Positions 26,775 to 35,718 of a stretch of 64,000 nucleotides of DNA are shown one piece after another. Each line of letters starts with the position of its first letter. Within the stretch, counting starts at the first letter, position 1. This DNA is from Aquimarina sp. MMG016 (lineage in GTDB: Bacteria; Bacteroidota; Bacteroidia; Flavobacteriales; Flavobacteriaceae), in NCBI RefSeq assembly GCF_018100805.1, contig NZ_JAGJEA010000004.1, positions 124,001-188,000 of the forward strand. The letters run 5' to 3'. The position numbers and the translations under genes are program-made. The notes beneath the pieces were generated by a model that saw only the letters and a program-made list of their open reading frames with translations, ran no database searches and was not told the DNA's origin.

Positions 26775-27005
26775 TTATTCTTTATCGTATCGTTCGATTT
26801 CACGATCATAGAAATCATTAGCAGCTTTAAAAAGGTTTTCGGCTTCGCTTTCCAGCTCTTTTTGATCATGCTGATCAAACTCCTCCAGCCATTCCACCTC
26901 GTCATTGGCAAGATTAATAATAAATCTAGGAAACTCTGTATGGACTACAAAAATAGCTTCGGGATAATCAGTATTATCTCCTAATAAGAATTTTGGAAAA
27001 CTCAT
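26775..27005 (-). CDS. conserved small acidic protein, unknown
   Basis: 76 residues, MSFPKFLLGDNTDYPEAIFV onward, with a beta-rich start and an acidic helical end (QHDQKELESEAENLFKAAND). It resembles a flavobacterial conserved hypothetical protein. It precedes the PAP2 gene by 3 nt and is the first gene of that unit. The upstream region has a TACCTTTG -7 box inside a near-perfect palindrome, so expression may be controlled. Confidence 0.82.
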   Translation of the reverse strand: MSFPKFLLGDNTDYPEAIFVVHTEFPRFIINLANDEVEWLEEFDQHDQKELESEAENLFKAANDFYDREIERYDKE

Positions 27006-27019
27006 ATCAAATACTTGTG

Positions 27020-27041
27020 GTTACTTTTGTTCAAAGGTAAC
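27020..27041 (-). promoter_or_regulatory. promoter with overlapping palindrome
   Basis: The minus strand carries TACCTTTG (27039-27032), a match to TAnnTTTG. It is embedded in a palindrome with arms GTTACTTTTG (27020-27029) and CAAAGGTAAC (27032-27041), complementary at nine of ten positions with a two-base centre. A repressor operator or a leader hairpin would both fit. Confidence 0.5.
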
Positions 27042-27072
27042 AAGTTTTTTAGCTAAACCTTATAAAAATTGA

Positions 27073-28164
27073 TTATTCAATATTTATAGAGATTCTATTA
27101 TTAGTAGTAACATCTATGTCAGAACCATCAATGTTGGCAGGTTGCGTATCTCCGGCGAAAACGGTTTCTATTAAAGATTCGTCAACTCCTTTTTCCACCA
27201 TATATGCTTTAACATTACTTGCCCTCACAGCAGACATAATCTCATTTTCAAAAGACGAACCTGCATCATCTGCATGACCAGTAATAGTTATTTTATTTAC
27301 CTTAAATACATTTACATATTGAATATATGAATCCAAGGCTTTTTTGATGTCATCATAAGCTTCGCTTTCTCCTTCGAGAAACTCAATATCAGAGAAATCC
27401 AAAGCCATACCGCAAATAGTTCTAGGGTTCAAACCTTTAGGGTCTTGCATTTCCATAAGTAATACATCATCGATATAGTAATATGCTTCACTGAATCCTC
27501 CCGATCCTTTTCTAGATTTGCCTTTAGGAGCATCTGAAAAATACCCTAAAGAAACATACTTCTCTGTTCCCTTAGCTTTATAAACACCACAAACCTTTGT
27601 CCAAACCTGAGTGTCACATACGACTTCTGAAGATTCGATACTTAACCTCAATTTTGATGTAGGTGTTATTTTAGGTTTAATTGCAGTAAAATATGATCCT
27701 ATTGATGATGTACAAGACTTGGAAACTCCTTCTCCAAGAGAAACATACATCTGAAAATAATAATACTTACCGGCAGATAATTTGCTTTTTAGTTTAGTAA
27801 TAATACCTTCTTTATGTTGGCCTCCTGCAATATAAAGTCCTACTTTTCCCTCTCCTGTTCTGGGTTCCTGTGATCCAAATTGTTTAAGAAAATTTGGGGA
27901 TCTATGCATAAACTTTACATCATCCACAGCAGGATGATGTACATCCGGTGAATTTACCAATGCCTTCCAATCCGACATCACACCAAAATTCCTCATTGCA
28001 TGATTTAACCTTTTTACCGCAGCATTAGTTTTTTCAAAACTTGGATTAGGAACGAGGTTTTGGTTAGTAGTATGTGTTAAATTCTGAGCTAAACCTTTAT
28101 AACTAAAAGCAATAACGCATATCGCAATAATAAGGGAATAAGATTTGGATTTAGGGCTTTTCAT
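27073..28164 (-). CDS. OmpA family protein with N-terminal carbohydrate-binding-like domain
   Basis: The signal peptide (MKSPKSKSYSLIIAICVIAFSYKGLAQ, cut near residue 26) is followed by a region starting NLVPNPSFEKTNAAVKRL and containing GKVGLYIAGGQHKEGI and SAGKYYYFQMYVSLGEGVS, a jelly-roll-like fold often seen in carbohydrate-binding modules. The C-terminal 100 residues are an OmpA/MotB peptidoglycan-binding domain (KITITGHADDAG, VRASNVKAYMVEKGVDESLI, TTNNRISI). It probably links the outer membrane or a surface ligand to peptidoglycan. A TTG-N21-TATATTTC promoter-like pair lies upstream on the minus strand. Confidence 0.9.
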   Translation of the reverse strand: MKSPKSKSYSLIIAICVIAFSYKGLAQNLTHTTNQNLVPNPSFEKTNAAVKRLNHAMRNFGVMSDWKALVNSPDVHHPAVDDVKFMHRSPNFLKQFGSQEPRTGEGKVGLYIAGGQHKEGIITKLKSKLSAGKYYYFQMYVSLGEGVSKSCTSSIGSYFTAIKPKITPTSKLRLSIESSEVVCDTQVWTKVCGVYKAKGTEKYVSLGYFSDAPKGKSRKGSGGFSEAYYYIDDVLLMEMQDPKGLNPRTICGMALDFSDIEFLEGESEAYDDIKKALDSYIQYVNVFKVNKITITGHADDAGSSFENEIMSAVRASNVKAYMVEKGVDESLIETVFAGDTQPANIDGSDIDVTTNNRISINIE

Positions 28165-28305
28165 TTCTTTTTTATTGTGTTAGTGTTAAGACGAAATATA
28201 GTTAATTATTTCATAATATACCAAAAACGATACCACTCTTAAAAAAGTATATTGAACAGCAGAAATTAATACCTCAAAAATTTATACAACTATTATTTCA
28301 AAATG

Positions 28306-29685
28306 CTACATAGAACTCTTCTTTAGAATCAAGTCTTTTGTTAAGTAATTAAATCGAATATATAATAATATTGCTGAAGCTGTTAAGCCAGCCAGAAGCC
28401 CTATCCAGATTCCGGAACTTTTATACTCAGTATATAATCCCAGATAATAACTTATAGGAAAACCTATTACCCAATATGCAATAAATGTAATTACTGTCGG
28501 GATTTTTACGTCTTGCATTCCTCTTAACGCTCCTAGTACTGTAACCTGAATTCCATCAGAAATCTGAAATAATGCAGCAATAACCAATAATTTAGCAGCA
28601 ATACTTATTACTTCTGTATTATCCGCTAGATTCTTAACATCTTTTACATCCAGGTAAATTTCAGGAAGCATTTCATTAAACAGGATAAAGAATATTGCAA
28701 AAATAGTTTCTATCAAAAATGTGAGTAAAAAAATAGATATTGCTATTCTTCTTAATTCTTTGAATTGCTGAAGTCCTTTTTGATTGCCAACTCTTACCAT
28801 AGCTGCTACACTTAAGCCCATTGCTACCATAAAAGTCATTGAGGCTAAATTTAAAGCAATTTGATTCGCAGCCTGAGGATTTTTACCTAAAATACCCGAT
28901 AACCAGATAGCTGCCGTGAAAATAGCTACTTCAAAAAACATTTGTAATGATGAAGGAAAGCCTAAAGCCAAAATTTTCTTCAGCATTCTGTTTTCTAAAG
29001 TGAAGAATTTTATATTAGTAACAAATGCCTTTGATTTTTCCTTATTTCGAAGGAAAATCCATAAAAATATCACCATAATAAATCTTGAAGCTAACGTCCC
29101 AACTGCTGCTCCAACGATTCCTAATTGCGGAAAACCAAATTTTCCAAAAATCAAAAGATAATTAAGGACTACATTAACTACATTGGCAACCAAAGTAGCA
29201 TACATTGGATACCTGGTCATAGACAACCCATCAGAAAACTGTTTAAATGCCTGAAAAACTATTAAAGGAATCAGTGAAAAAGCTACCAAATCTAGATAAG
29301 GAATCGCCAATTCTACCACTTCAATGGGTTGTTTCATTAAATACATTAATGGTTTCGCTGCGAGAATCCCAAGAAATAACACAACCCCCAAAGTAGTACA
29401 TAAAAATAATCCATGTTTGAATGCCGATTTACCACTCTTAAAATTATTCTCCCCGTCTGCTTCAGCAACTAATGGTGTAATTGCTGTAGAGAACCCAATA
29501 CCAAGAGACATAGCTATAAACATAAAACTATTACCCAGGGATACCGCAGCAAGTTCTGCAGTACCCAACTGCCCTACCATAATATTGTCGATCAATCCTA
29601 CAAAAGTATGCCCGAGCATACCTAGCATAACGGGTGCTGCAAGTTTTAAATTATACCTAAATTCTTTTGTGTACTGATGAAGCAT
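28306..29685 (-). CDS. MATE family efflux transporter
   Basis: A polytopic inner-membrane exporter of about 459 residues with twelve predicted helices and the two-fold MATE repeat (first half begins LAAPVMLGMLGHTFVGLIDNIMVGQLG; second half LGFPSSLQMFFEVAIFTAAIW). MATE proteins export cationic drugs or metabolites in exchange for Na+ or H+. The start is set at the ATG at 29685 because a -7 box at 29711-29704 places the transcript start downstream of the earlier in-frame codon. Confidence 0.95.
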   Translation of the reverse strand: MLHQYTKEFRYNLKLAAPVMLGMLGHTFVGLIDNIMVGQLGTAELAAVSLGNSFMFIAMSLGIGFSTAITPLVAEADGENNFKSGKSAFKHGLFLCTTLGVVLFLGILAAKPLMYLMKQPIEVVELAIPYLDLVAFSLIPLIVFQAFKQFSDGLSMTRYPMYATLVANVVNVVLNYLLIFGKFGFPQLGIVGAAVGTLASRFIMVIFLWIFLRNKEKSKAFVTNIKFFTLENRMLKKILALGFPSSLQMFFEVAIFTAAIWLSGILGKNPQAANQIALNLASMTFMVAMGLSVAAMVRVGNQKGLQQFKELRRIAISIFLLTFLIETIFAIFFILFNEMLPEIYLDVKDVKNLADNTEVISIAAKLLVIAALFQISDGIQVTVLGALRGMQDVKIPTVITFIAYWVIGFPISYYLGLYTEYKSSGIWIGLLAGLTASAILLYIRFNYLTKDLILKKSSM

Positions 29686-29703
29686 CTTACCTTTTTGAAG
29701 ACG

Positions 29704-29711
29704 CAAAGGTA
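29704..29711 (-). promoter_or_regulatory. -7 element of the MATE gene
   Basis: TACCTTTG on the minus strand fits TAnnTTTG and lies 18 nt upstream of the chosen ATG, which decides that start. Confidence 0.45.
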
Positions 29712-29781
29712 TTAGAACCTTTATAAACTAAAATATTCTTATCGTATATTTAACGTTGTTATTGTTATTCAAACAAAATTG

Positions 29782-30147
29782 ATGTCAGCAGCCATTACCT
29801 CAGAAAAAGAAATAAAAAAACGTAATAAAACAAGAATTTATCTAATTATCGCTAGCTCTATCTTTGGATTGTTAATACTTCCTTCATTATTAATGATTAT
29901 GTTTTCTGCCATGATGTTTGATAGTCCAGGTTCTGAAAATAGTGTTCCTAATATAACCCTTGTATCTAGTATCATAACTTACCCTATAATAACTTGTATT
30001 GGTATAGTATTATGTTGGATTTTATTTGTAAGAAAAAAATATCTAACGGCTATTATTTTTGCAAGTATACCAATCCTAAATATCCTGGTTGGCATCATGG
30101 CAGTTGTATATTTATTTGTGTTTTGTGATGGCAATTTTAGTTGCTAA
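29782..30147 (+). CDS. small polytopic membrane protein, unknown
   Basis: 121 residues starting MSAAITSEKEIKKRNKTR, then three hydrophobic segments (IYLIIASSIFGLLILPSLLMIMF, a second around IITYPIITCIGIVLCWILFV, a third around IIFASIPILNILVGIMAVVYLFVF). It has the look of a small flavobacterial inner-membrane protein without assigned family. An in-frame TTG one codon upstream is possible. It is divergent from the MATE gene. Confidence 0.7.
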   Translation: MSAAITSEKEIKKRNKTRIYLIIASSIFGLLILPSLLMIMFSAMMFDSPGSENSVPNITLVSSIITYPIITCIGIVLCWILFVRKKYLTAIIFASIPILNILVGIMAVVYLFVFCDGNFSC

Positions 30148-30256
30148 ACCTTTAGCATAAAACATTCTTAAAAGAAGGATAAAATTGTTTAAAAAAAAAG
30201 CAGTCTCACAAAATTTTCGTAACTTATTGATGTCCATCCTTAAAACCTCATCAATA

Positions 30257-30700
30257 ATGAAAACACTTGTTTTAACTTTATTAGGAATATTTTCTCTTCT
30301 TTCAATAACAGAAGAAAATAACCCATTAGTCGAACCCTATAACCTAGAAGGTGTTTGGGAGCTACAGCATCAATTTCTTTATGATCATAACGAGGTATCT
30401 GATACTGTTCTAAATCAAAATGGTTATCGTCAGATTAAAATGTATAGTAAAGGCAAGGTAATGTGGACTCGTTTTGATCCGGCGGATAATAATGAATGGT
30501 TTGGCTATGGTACTTATGAAGTAAAAGATGGAATGCTGCAAGAGCGTCTGGAGTATGCATCAGGACCTATGATGAAAATTGTAGATACTACTAAAGTTTT
30601 TGTTTTTGAATTGGTAATGGGGGAAAAATCATATCAACAAATAGAATTGAATAAAGATGGTACGTATTCCCGTTCTGAAAACTATAATAAGGTTGAATAG
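30257..30700 (+). CDS. exported lipocalin-like protein, unknown
   Basis: 147 residues from the ATG at 30257, with a signal peptide MKTLVLTLLGIFSLLSI. The mature part begins YNLEGVWELQHQFLYD, the GxW-type opening of lipocalin-like beta barrels. It continues with strands (YRQIKMYSKGKVMWTRFD, EWFGYGTYEVKDGMLQERL) and ends KDGTYSRSENYNKVE. Small proteins of this layout are common in Bacteroidota, but their ligand is unknown. The in-frame extension upstream of this ATG lacks signal features. Confidence 0.72.
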   Translation: MKTLVLTLLGIFSLLSITEENNPLVEPYNLEGVWELQHQFLYDHNEVSDTVLNQNGYRQIKMYSKGKVMWTRFDPADNNEWFGYGTYEVKDGMLQERLEYASGPMMKIVDTTKVFVFELVMGEKSYQQIELNKDGTYSRSENYNKVE

Positions 30701-30708
30701 GTATTGGT

Positions 30709-31404
30709 TTAGTTTTCAAAAACCGCAACTGCTCTCACCGGTGAACCTGTTCCTCCTCGGATTTTAAGAGGTAACCCAATAAAACGAAAACGTCCCCGCC
30801 CTATTAATTTATGTAGGTTGATCATATTTTCATAATGTGTAAAACCAAGTTCACCGCAAATACGATGTACTTCTTTATTAGAAACTCCTGGGATACCAGG
30901 AGACATGGTTTCAACCCCAAAACCCGAGATTTCTTTGTTACCTAACCATCTCGCAGCATCCGCAGTAATTCCCGGACCATTGGGCCAATCTTTAGTCCCA
31001 TAGGTTCTTCGGTAATGATCCGTATAGATTAATACAGTATCCTCTTTTTTGATCTCAAGATTTGCTTTGGTACAAGCTTCTTCTATTTCTGAAACATGTA
31101 TTAATTCTCTACAGCCCTTATGTGAAAAATCTAAACAGATTCCTTCTGTATAAAACATAGATAGCGGCATTATATCTATGGTCTGAGATTTATACTCACG
31201 TGCCATATGGCTAATGGAATCCACATGAGTACCTGTATGCTCTCCCAATTCCAGTTTGTACACACTGGGGGTTACAGTATCACTATCTGCAATACCATCC
31301 CATTCTTCATGAGAAGCATACACACTCATCTTCACTTCAGGAAGTCCTTTATAAACAGGCATCCCTGAATATATTTCTTGACTTAGGTCAATGATCTCTG
31401 TCAT
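30709..31404 (-). CDS. cyclase family protein, kynurenine formamidase-like metal hydrolase
   Basis: 231 residues of the Cyclase (PF04199) family. The zinc/manganese motif HTGTHVDSISHMA (HxGTHxDxxxH) is complete, preceded by IDLSQEIYSGMPVYKG and followed by GICLDFSH and IYTDHYRRTY. Family members include bacterial kynurenine formamidase (KynB), isatin hydrolase and polyketide-type cyclases. No tryptophan-degradation gene lies nearby, so the exact substrate is not claimed. It precedes no gene on its strand closer than 8 nt to another stop; the upstream neighbour is the S51 peptidase gene, 23 nt away, so co-transcription is likely. Confidence 0.9.
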   Translation of the reverse strand: MTEIIDLSQEIYSGMPVYKGLPEVKMSVYASHEEWDGIADSDTVTPSVYKLELGEHTGTHVDSISHMAREYKSQTIDIMPLSMFYTEGICLDFSHKGCRELIHVSEIEEACTKANLEIKKEDTVLIYTDHYRRTYGTKDWPNGPGITADAARWLGNKEISGFGVETMSPGIPGVSNKEVHRICGELGFTHYENMINLHKLIGRGRFRFIGLPLKIRGGTGSPVRAVAVFEN

Positions 31405-31427
31405 AAGAAAAGTCTAATTAGGAGAAT

Positions 31428-32186
31428 TTACTCTATAATTTCAGCTTCTATCTTTTCTTCAATAATTTTTCCATCTTTTTTAAATACCCAATATGAATTA
31501 TTCTCTTTATCGATGGACAAAGCTTTATTTACCTTTCCATTTACAAAAAGAATTCCAGATTTATCATCACAGGCATAACCATCACTAAGTACATCTTTTA
31601 GAATATTATCGTGATATAAAGGTCTTCTAGATTCTTCAGAGTTGTAGTGTGGACAATGACTATAATTAATAAGATTTAATCCTCTAACAATACTTAACTC
31701 TTTTGGCCTGGAGTCAGTAGTACCGCCATTAAACCAACATAAAGATCCTGCACTTCCTCCTGCTAACACAATTCCCTTATCATAAGCATTCTTAAGTGCC
31801 GCATCTATTTTTTGAGCCTTCCAAATGGCTAGCATATTCAAAGTATTTCCTCCTCCTACAATAATAGCATCCATGCTTGCTAATATTTCTTCGAAAGACT
31901 TTTTCTGACTATAAGAGTTTATCCAAACCTTCAATACATGTGGCTCAACTTCTAAATCAGAACATAATCGATACCAGTAATTCATATAGCGTTCACTATC
32001 ACCTGTTGCAGTAGGCAAAAAACATATTTTAGGCTTTTTCTTACCGGTCAATTTTGCGGTGTATTTTATAAACTGTTTATTAACCTGCCCTCCATACACA
32101 AAAAGTTTTTTATCAGATGGTTTTACATCTTGGCTAACTGCAGTATGAAAAAAGAATAGTAATATAATCGATAAAAAGGTTCTCAT
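31428..32186 (-). CDS. exported S51-family peptidase (peptidase E / cyanophycinase-like)
   Basis: The nucleophile elbow LAGGSAGSLCWF carries the serine of family S51, and IVGGGNTLNMLAIWK precedes it as in peptidase E, which removes N-terminal Asp from dipeptides. The N-terminus MRTFLSIILLFFFHTAVSQ is a signal peptide, unlike the cytosolic E. coli enzyme, so it acts in the periplasm or beyond. 252 residues is normal. It is in a run of minus-strand genes with an M28 peptidase upstream and a cyclase-family hydrolase downstream, all with short gaps. This suggests a peptide or amino-acid catabolic unit. Confidence 0.9.
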   Translation of the reverse strand: MRTFLSIILLFFFHTAVSQDVKPSDKKLFVYGGQVNKQFIKYTAKLTGKKKPKICFLPTATGDSERYMNYWYRLCSDLEVEPHVLKVWINSYSQKKSFEEILASMDAIIVGGGNTLNMLAIWKAQKIDAALKNAYDKGIVLAGGSAGSLCWFNGGTTDSRPKELSIVRGLNLINYSHCPHYNSEESRRPLYHDNILKDVLSDGYACDDKSGILFVNGKVNKALSIDKENNSYWVFKKDGKIIEEKIEAEIIE

Positions 32187-32208
32187 GAATTCTATTTTGG
32201 ATAATAAA

Positions 32209-33600
32209 TTATTTCACCCCATATGTATCAAAAAGATACACCAGACTGGTCATTGTAGCTGCTCCTAATTCTAGTTCCCTTTTATTTATAGCGTCAAAAG
32301 TATCATTCTTAGCGTGGTGATAATCAAAATAACGCTGAGAGTCAGGTCGTAAGCCTGCTAATACAATTTTTTCATTTTTAAGTGGCCCAATATCTGCTCC
32401 ACTACCACCTTTCACGAAGTAATGAATCAGATAAGGTTCGAAAAGCGATTTCCAACTTAGTACCTGCTTGAAATTAGTATCATTACAATCAAAAGAAAAT
32501 CCTCTTGGAGTAAATCCACCGGCATCACTCTCTAAGGCAAACACATGATTTTCCTTCTTACTCTTAGCAACTTTTGCATATTTCTTGCCACCACGAAGTC
32601 CATTTTCTTCGTTCATAAAAAGTACAACTCGAATAGAACGTTTTGGTTTATATCCTACTTCTTTGAATAATCGCAAAACTTCCATAGATTGTACAACTCC
32701 TGCCCCATCATCATGAGAACCATCTCCTAAATCCCAGGAATCCAAATGCCCCCCAACAATCATATATTCATTAGGGAATTCGCTACCAGTGATTTCACCA
32801 ATTACATTAAATGATTCTACATCTTTCCAGGTACGGCAATTCATATTCATATGAAACTTGATCTTTGGGTTCAGTTTTAACATAGAACTTAATAAATCAG
32901 CACCATTAGTACTAATAGCAGCAGCAGGTATTTTTTCAAGATCTGTTAAATCACCATAACTCATTGTTCCTGTATGCGGAAAATCATCTAGTCTAAGATT
33001 CATAGAACGTACAATTACCCCAACAGCTCCAAATTTAGCCGCTTCTGCGGCTCCAGAGTATCGCTGATCCACACACCCACCGTATGCTTCAAATGTATTT
33101 ATCAAATCTGCTTGCATTGGCCTGTTAAAAAATACTATTTTCCCTTCTATTTCTGAAGTCCCTAATTTTCTTAGATCTTCTATTCCTTGAACTTCTACGA
33201 TTGGGTTTTTAATCCCTCCTATAGGTGTAGGAACAGAACCCCCCAAAGCACAAATGGGTACATTAGTTGTTGTACCGGGAGAAGTTTCGATATAGGCAAA
33301 TTCAGTTACCCCACGAGTCCATTTAGGAACCATTACAGATTGCAACCAAACTTTATCGAGGCCTAACTCCTTAAGTTCTGTTTCACCCCATTCGACCGCT
33401 TTTTGGGCATTAATAGATCCTGAAAGACGTGCTCCTATTTGATTTGATAAATAGTCTAACCATTGATAGCTTTTACCATTTAGCAAAGCTGTATTGTATA
33501 TTTTCTTTAGCATAATAGAATCTTCCTTTGCTGTAGAGTTCTGTGAAAAGCTTTGCCATGAAAAGATTACAAAAATGATGACAGTGATATTCTTCAACAT
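32209..33600 (-). CDS. exported M28 family metallopeptidase (carboxypeptidase Q-like)
   Basis: A signal peptide (MLKNITVIIFVIFSWQSFSQ) is followed by a PA domain region (EIEGKIVFFNRPM) and a zinc aminopeptidase domain. Metal ligands are visible in GGHLDSWDLGDGSHDDGAG, with the catalytic Glu in FMNEENGLRGG. Organisation and length (463) fit plasma glutamate carboxypeptidase-like dipeptidases, which act on unblocked dipeptides. It lies 22 nt upstream of the S51 peptidase gene, so the two exported peptidases are probably co-expressed. Confidence 0.94.
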   Translation of the reverse strand: MLKNITVIIFVIFSWQSFSQNSTAKEDSIMLKKIYNTALLNGKSYQWLDYLSNQIGARLSGSINAQKAVEWGETELKELGLDKVWLQSVMVPKWTRGVTEFAYIETSPGTTTNVPICALGGSVPTPIGGIKNPIVEVQGIEDLRKLGTSEIEGKIVFFNRPMQADLINTFEAYGGCVDQRYSGAAEAAKFGAVGVIVRSMNLRLDDFPHTGTMSYGDLTDLEKIPAAAISTNGADLLSSMLKLNPKIKFHMNMNCRTWKDVESFNVIGEITGSEFPNEYMIVGGHLDSWDLGDGSHDDGAGVVQSMEVLRLFKEVGYKPKRSIRVVLFMNEENGLRGGKKYAKVAKSKKENHVFALESDAGGFTPRGFSFDCNDTNFKQVLSWKSLFEPYLIHYFVKGGSGADIGPLKNEKIVLAGLRPDSQRYFDYHHAKNDTFDAINKRELELGAATMTSLVYLFDTYGVK

Positions 33601-33689
33601 ATTATTATTTAATAATTAAGCTTAAAACTAGCTATTCTAGTATTAGAGTTACTTTGTTATAACTTAGTTTTAACTTTATTAGGAACGAT

Positions 33690-34568
33690 TTATTCTTTTT
33701 CTAACTGCTCTTTGTATAAATCCAGATTAGCTTTGGTTTCTTCATCCAATTCAGGTTCTCTGATATCATCAAACTTTTTTAAGGTATTGTACAATGTTCT
33801 AGCCACAATATATCTAGCCGTAGGCTTATCATCAGCTGGAATCACATACCAAGGTGCGTGTGGCAATGATGTTTTATTGATTGCATCTTGATAACAGTAT
33901 TGATATTCATTCCAAAGTTTTCTTTCTTTGAGATCTGCTTTAGAGAATTTCCAGTTCTTTTCTCTCCTTTCTAACCTTCTAAGCAATCTGTTTTTTTGTT
34001 CTTCTTTAGAAAGGTGTAAATAAAATTTATAAATAAGAGTACCGTTTTCGGCAATGTGTTTTTCAAAATTTCGGATTTGCTCAAAACGCTTATCCCAGAA
34101 TTTATCATTAATATCTTCTATAGCATTCACATCCGGAAGGTTTTCACCTAAAATATATTCAGGATGTACTCTGGTTACCAAAACATTTTCATAATGTGTC
34201 CTATTAAAAACCGAAAATCTACCTCGTTGTGGTAAAGCAATATAATGCCTCCATAAATAATCATGTCCAAGTTCTAGTTCTGTAGGCACTTTAAAACTAT
34301 GGACTACAATTCCTCTAGTATTAAAATCTTTAAACACCTCACGAATTAGACTATCCTTCCCGGCAGTATCCATCCCCTGTAAACAAATCAGTACAGCATA
34401 TTTATCGTGTGCGTATATGGTATCCTGAAATTTACCTAGCTTTTCTCGAACTTTTTCCAGTTCTTTTTCGATTTTCTTTTCGTCTGCTTCCAGATTATAG
34501 GTAGTAGGGATTTTGGATAATTCAATGGTGTTCGAGACTCTAAAGTCTTCATGATTGATCTTTTTCAT
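33690..34568 (-). CDS. polyphosphate kinase 2 family protein (PPK2)
   Basis: PPK2 enzymes move phosphate between polyphosphate and nucleoside mono- or diphosphates. The Walker A motif is GMDTAGKD (residues 65-72), Walker B lies in NRTHYENVLVTRVHPE, and the lid region contains LHLSKEEQKNRLLRRLERREKNWKFS. At 292 residues with one domain it fits the class that can phosphorylate AMP and ADP, but the class is not certain from sequence reading alone. Single gene; no ppk1 or ppx nearby. Confidence 0.93.
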   Translation of the reverse strand: MKKINHEDFRVSNTIELSKIPTTYNLEADEKKIEKELEKVREKLGKFQDTIYAHDKYAVLICLQGMDTAGKDSLIREVFKDFNTRGIVVHSFKVPTELELGHDYLWRHYIALPQRGRFSVFNRTHYENVLVTRVHPEYILGENLPDVNAIEDINDKFWDKRFEQIRNFEKHIAENGTLIYKFYLHLSKEEQKNRLLRRLERREKNWKFSKADLKERKLWNEYQYCYQDAINKTSLPHAPWYVIPADDKPTARYIVARTLYNTLKKFDDIREPELDEETKANLDLYKEQLEKE

Positions 34569-34627
34569 CTATACATATGTGTTGAGTTTGTTAAGATACT
34601 AAAGTTTTCAATTCGTAGAAAGAAAAC

Positions 34628-35143
34628 TTATATTCCTAAGGAATAGGTTAACCCAAAAGCGAAAGTATCATATCTTCTCCCAAAGCTTTTTAAATTTAAT
34701 TCAGCAAAAATATCGATTGGAGTAGTAATATTATATAATCCTCTTAGTTTTAATACTGCTCCGTGATTAAATGTTCCTGTGGTAAAAAAGAGATTAGAAG
34801 TGTCCTCTGCTCTACTCAATACCATATAATCATTACCTACATACCCAATACCCGCGGTAATACTTATCGGATTATAGTGTATGAAGCGTAAATTATACAC
34901 TACTGCAAACTCGTTGTATACTTCTGTATTTTCGAATTCCTTTATGAAATAACGATTATATTCTGCAATATAACTTGTAATCCTATCTGAAGATGTATAC
35001 TGAAACCTTACATCAAACCCCACTTCTTCCTGAAGACCAACACTAATTACTGCACCAACACCAAAATCAACACTTCCTCTTTCGTACTGAGAAAATACAT
35101 TTGATGATGATATAAAAATAAGTAGCAATAGAATTTTCTTCAT
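34628..35143 (-). CDS. outer-membrane beta-barrel-like protein, paralogue 1
   Basis: 171 residues with signal peptide MKKILLLLIFISSSNVFSQ, then alternating strands and glycine turns (GSVDFGVGAVISVGL, YNEFAVVYNLRFIHY, SITAGIGYVGNDYMV). The last strand ends YDTFAFGLTYSLGI. The small size suggests an eight-stranded barrel. It is clearly homologous to the neighbouring gene upstream (same order: NRYF, GYVGND, NHGAVLKLR, ELNLKSFGRRYDTF), 9 nt apart, so the pair arose by tandem duplication. Function unknown. Confidence 0.82.
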   Translation of the reverse strand: MKKILLLLIFISSSNVFSQYERGSVDFGVGAVISVGLQEEVGFDVRFQYTSSDRITSYIAEYNRYFIKEFENTEVYNEFAVVYNLRFIHYNPISITAGIGYVGNDYMVLSRAEDTSNLFFTTGTFNHGAVLKLRGLYNITTPIDIFAELNLKSFGRRYDTFAFGLTYSLGI

Positions 35144-35152
35144 GTAACCAAA

Positions 35153-35674
35153 TTATCTCGCTTCAAAATCATAACTAAACCCTATTAAAAAAGTATCATA
35201 ACGTCTTCCCAAACTTTTAATATTTAACTCTGCAAAGATATGAACTGGTATAGATATCTGATGTAATGCTCTTAGTTTGATCTGAGCTCCGTGATTAAAA
35301 TTTCCGGTTCTAAATGCTATAAAAGCATCATCTTCTATATCTTCAAAAACACTAGAATCATTACCTACATACCCCATACCAGCAGTTATTGTAGTAGGAT
35401 ACCAGTTAAATAGAATTAGGTTCACCCCAAGAGCAAGTTCATTATACCCTTCAACTTCTTCATCGGCTCCAATAGAAAACAAACGATTATATTCCCCCAT
35501 ATAGGTGGTATAACAATTAGGAGCGTATTCCATCCTGGCACCTAGTCCAACTTCATTAGTAAAACCAAAGCTTTTAATCGCTACCAAACCATAATTGATA
35601 GCACTGGGATCATATTGCGCAGAAATATGCATAGCAAAAAACATTGCTATAATCGGAAACAAAAGTTTTTTCAT
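35153..35674 (-). CDS. outer-membrane beta-barrel-like protein, paralogue 2
   Basis: 173 residues from the ATG at 35674, with signal peptide MKKLLFPIIAMFFAMHISAQ. It shares with the next gene the phrases GYVGNDS, FNHGAQIKLRALHQI and ELNIKSLGRRYDTFLIGFSY, which mark them as paralogues. The 11 bases before the ATG, AAGCCCCAAAT, are identical to those before the DUF6268 gene start at 37781. That points to shared leader control. It follows the sigma-54-type response regulator gene on the same strand, by 44 nt. Confidence 0.82.
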   Translation of the reverse strand: MKKLLFPIIAMFFAMHISAQYDPSAINYGLVAIKSFGFTNEVGLGARMEYAPNCYTTYMGEYNRLFSIGADEEVEGYNELALGVNLILFNWYPTTITAGMGYVGNDSSVFEDIEDDAFIAFRTGNFNHGAQIKLRALHQISIPVHIFAELNIKSLGRRYDTFLIGFSYDFEAR

Positions 35675-35718
35675 ATTTGGGGCTTGTCTTACTTTTGGCC
35701 GCAATATAAGGATTCTAA

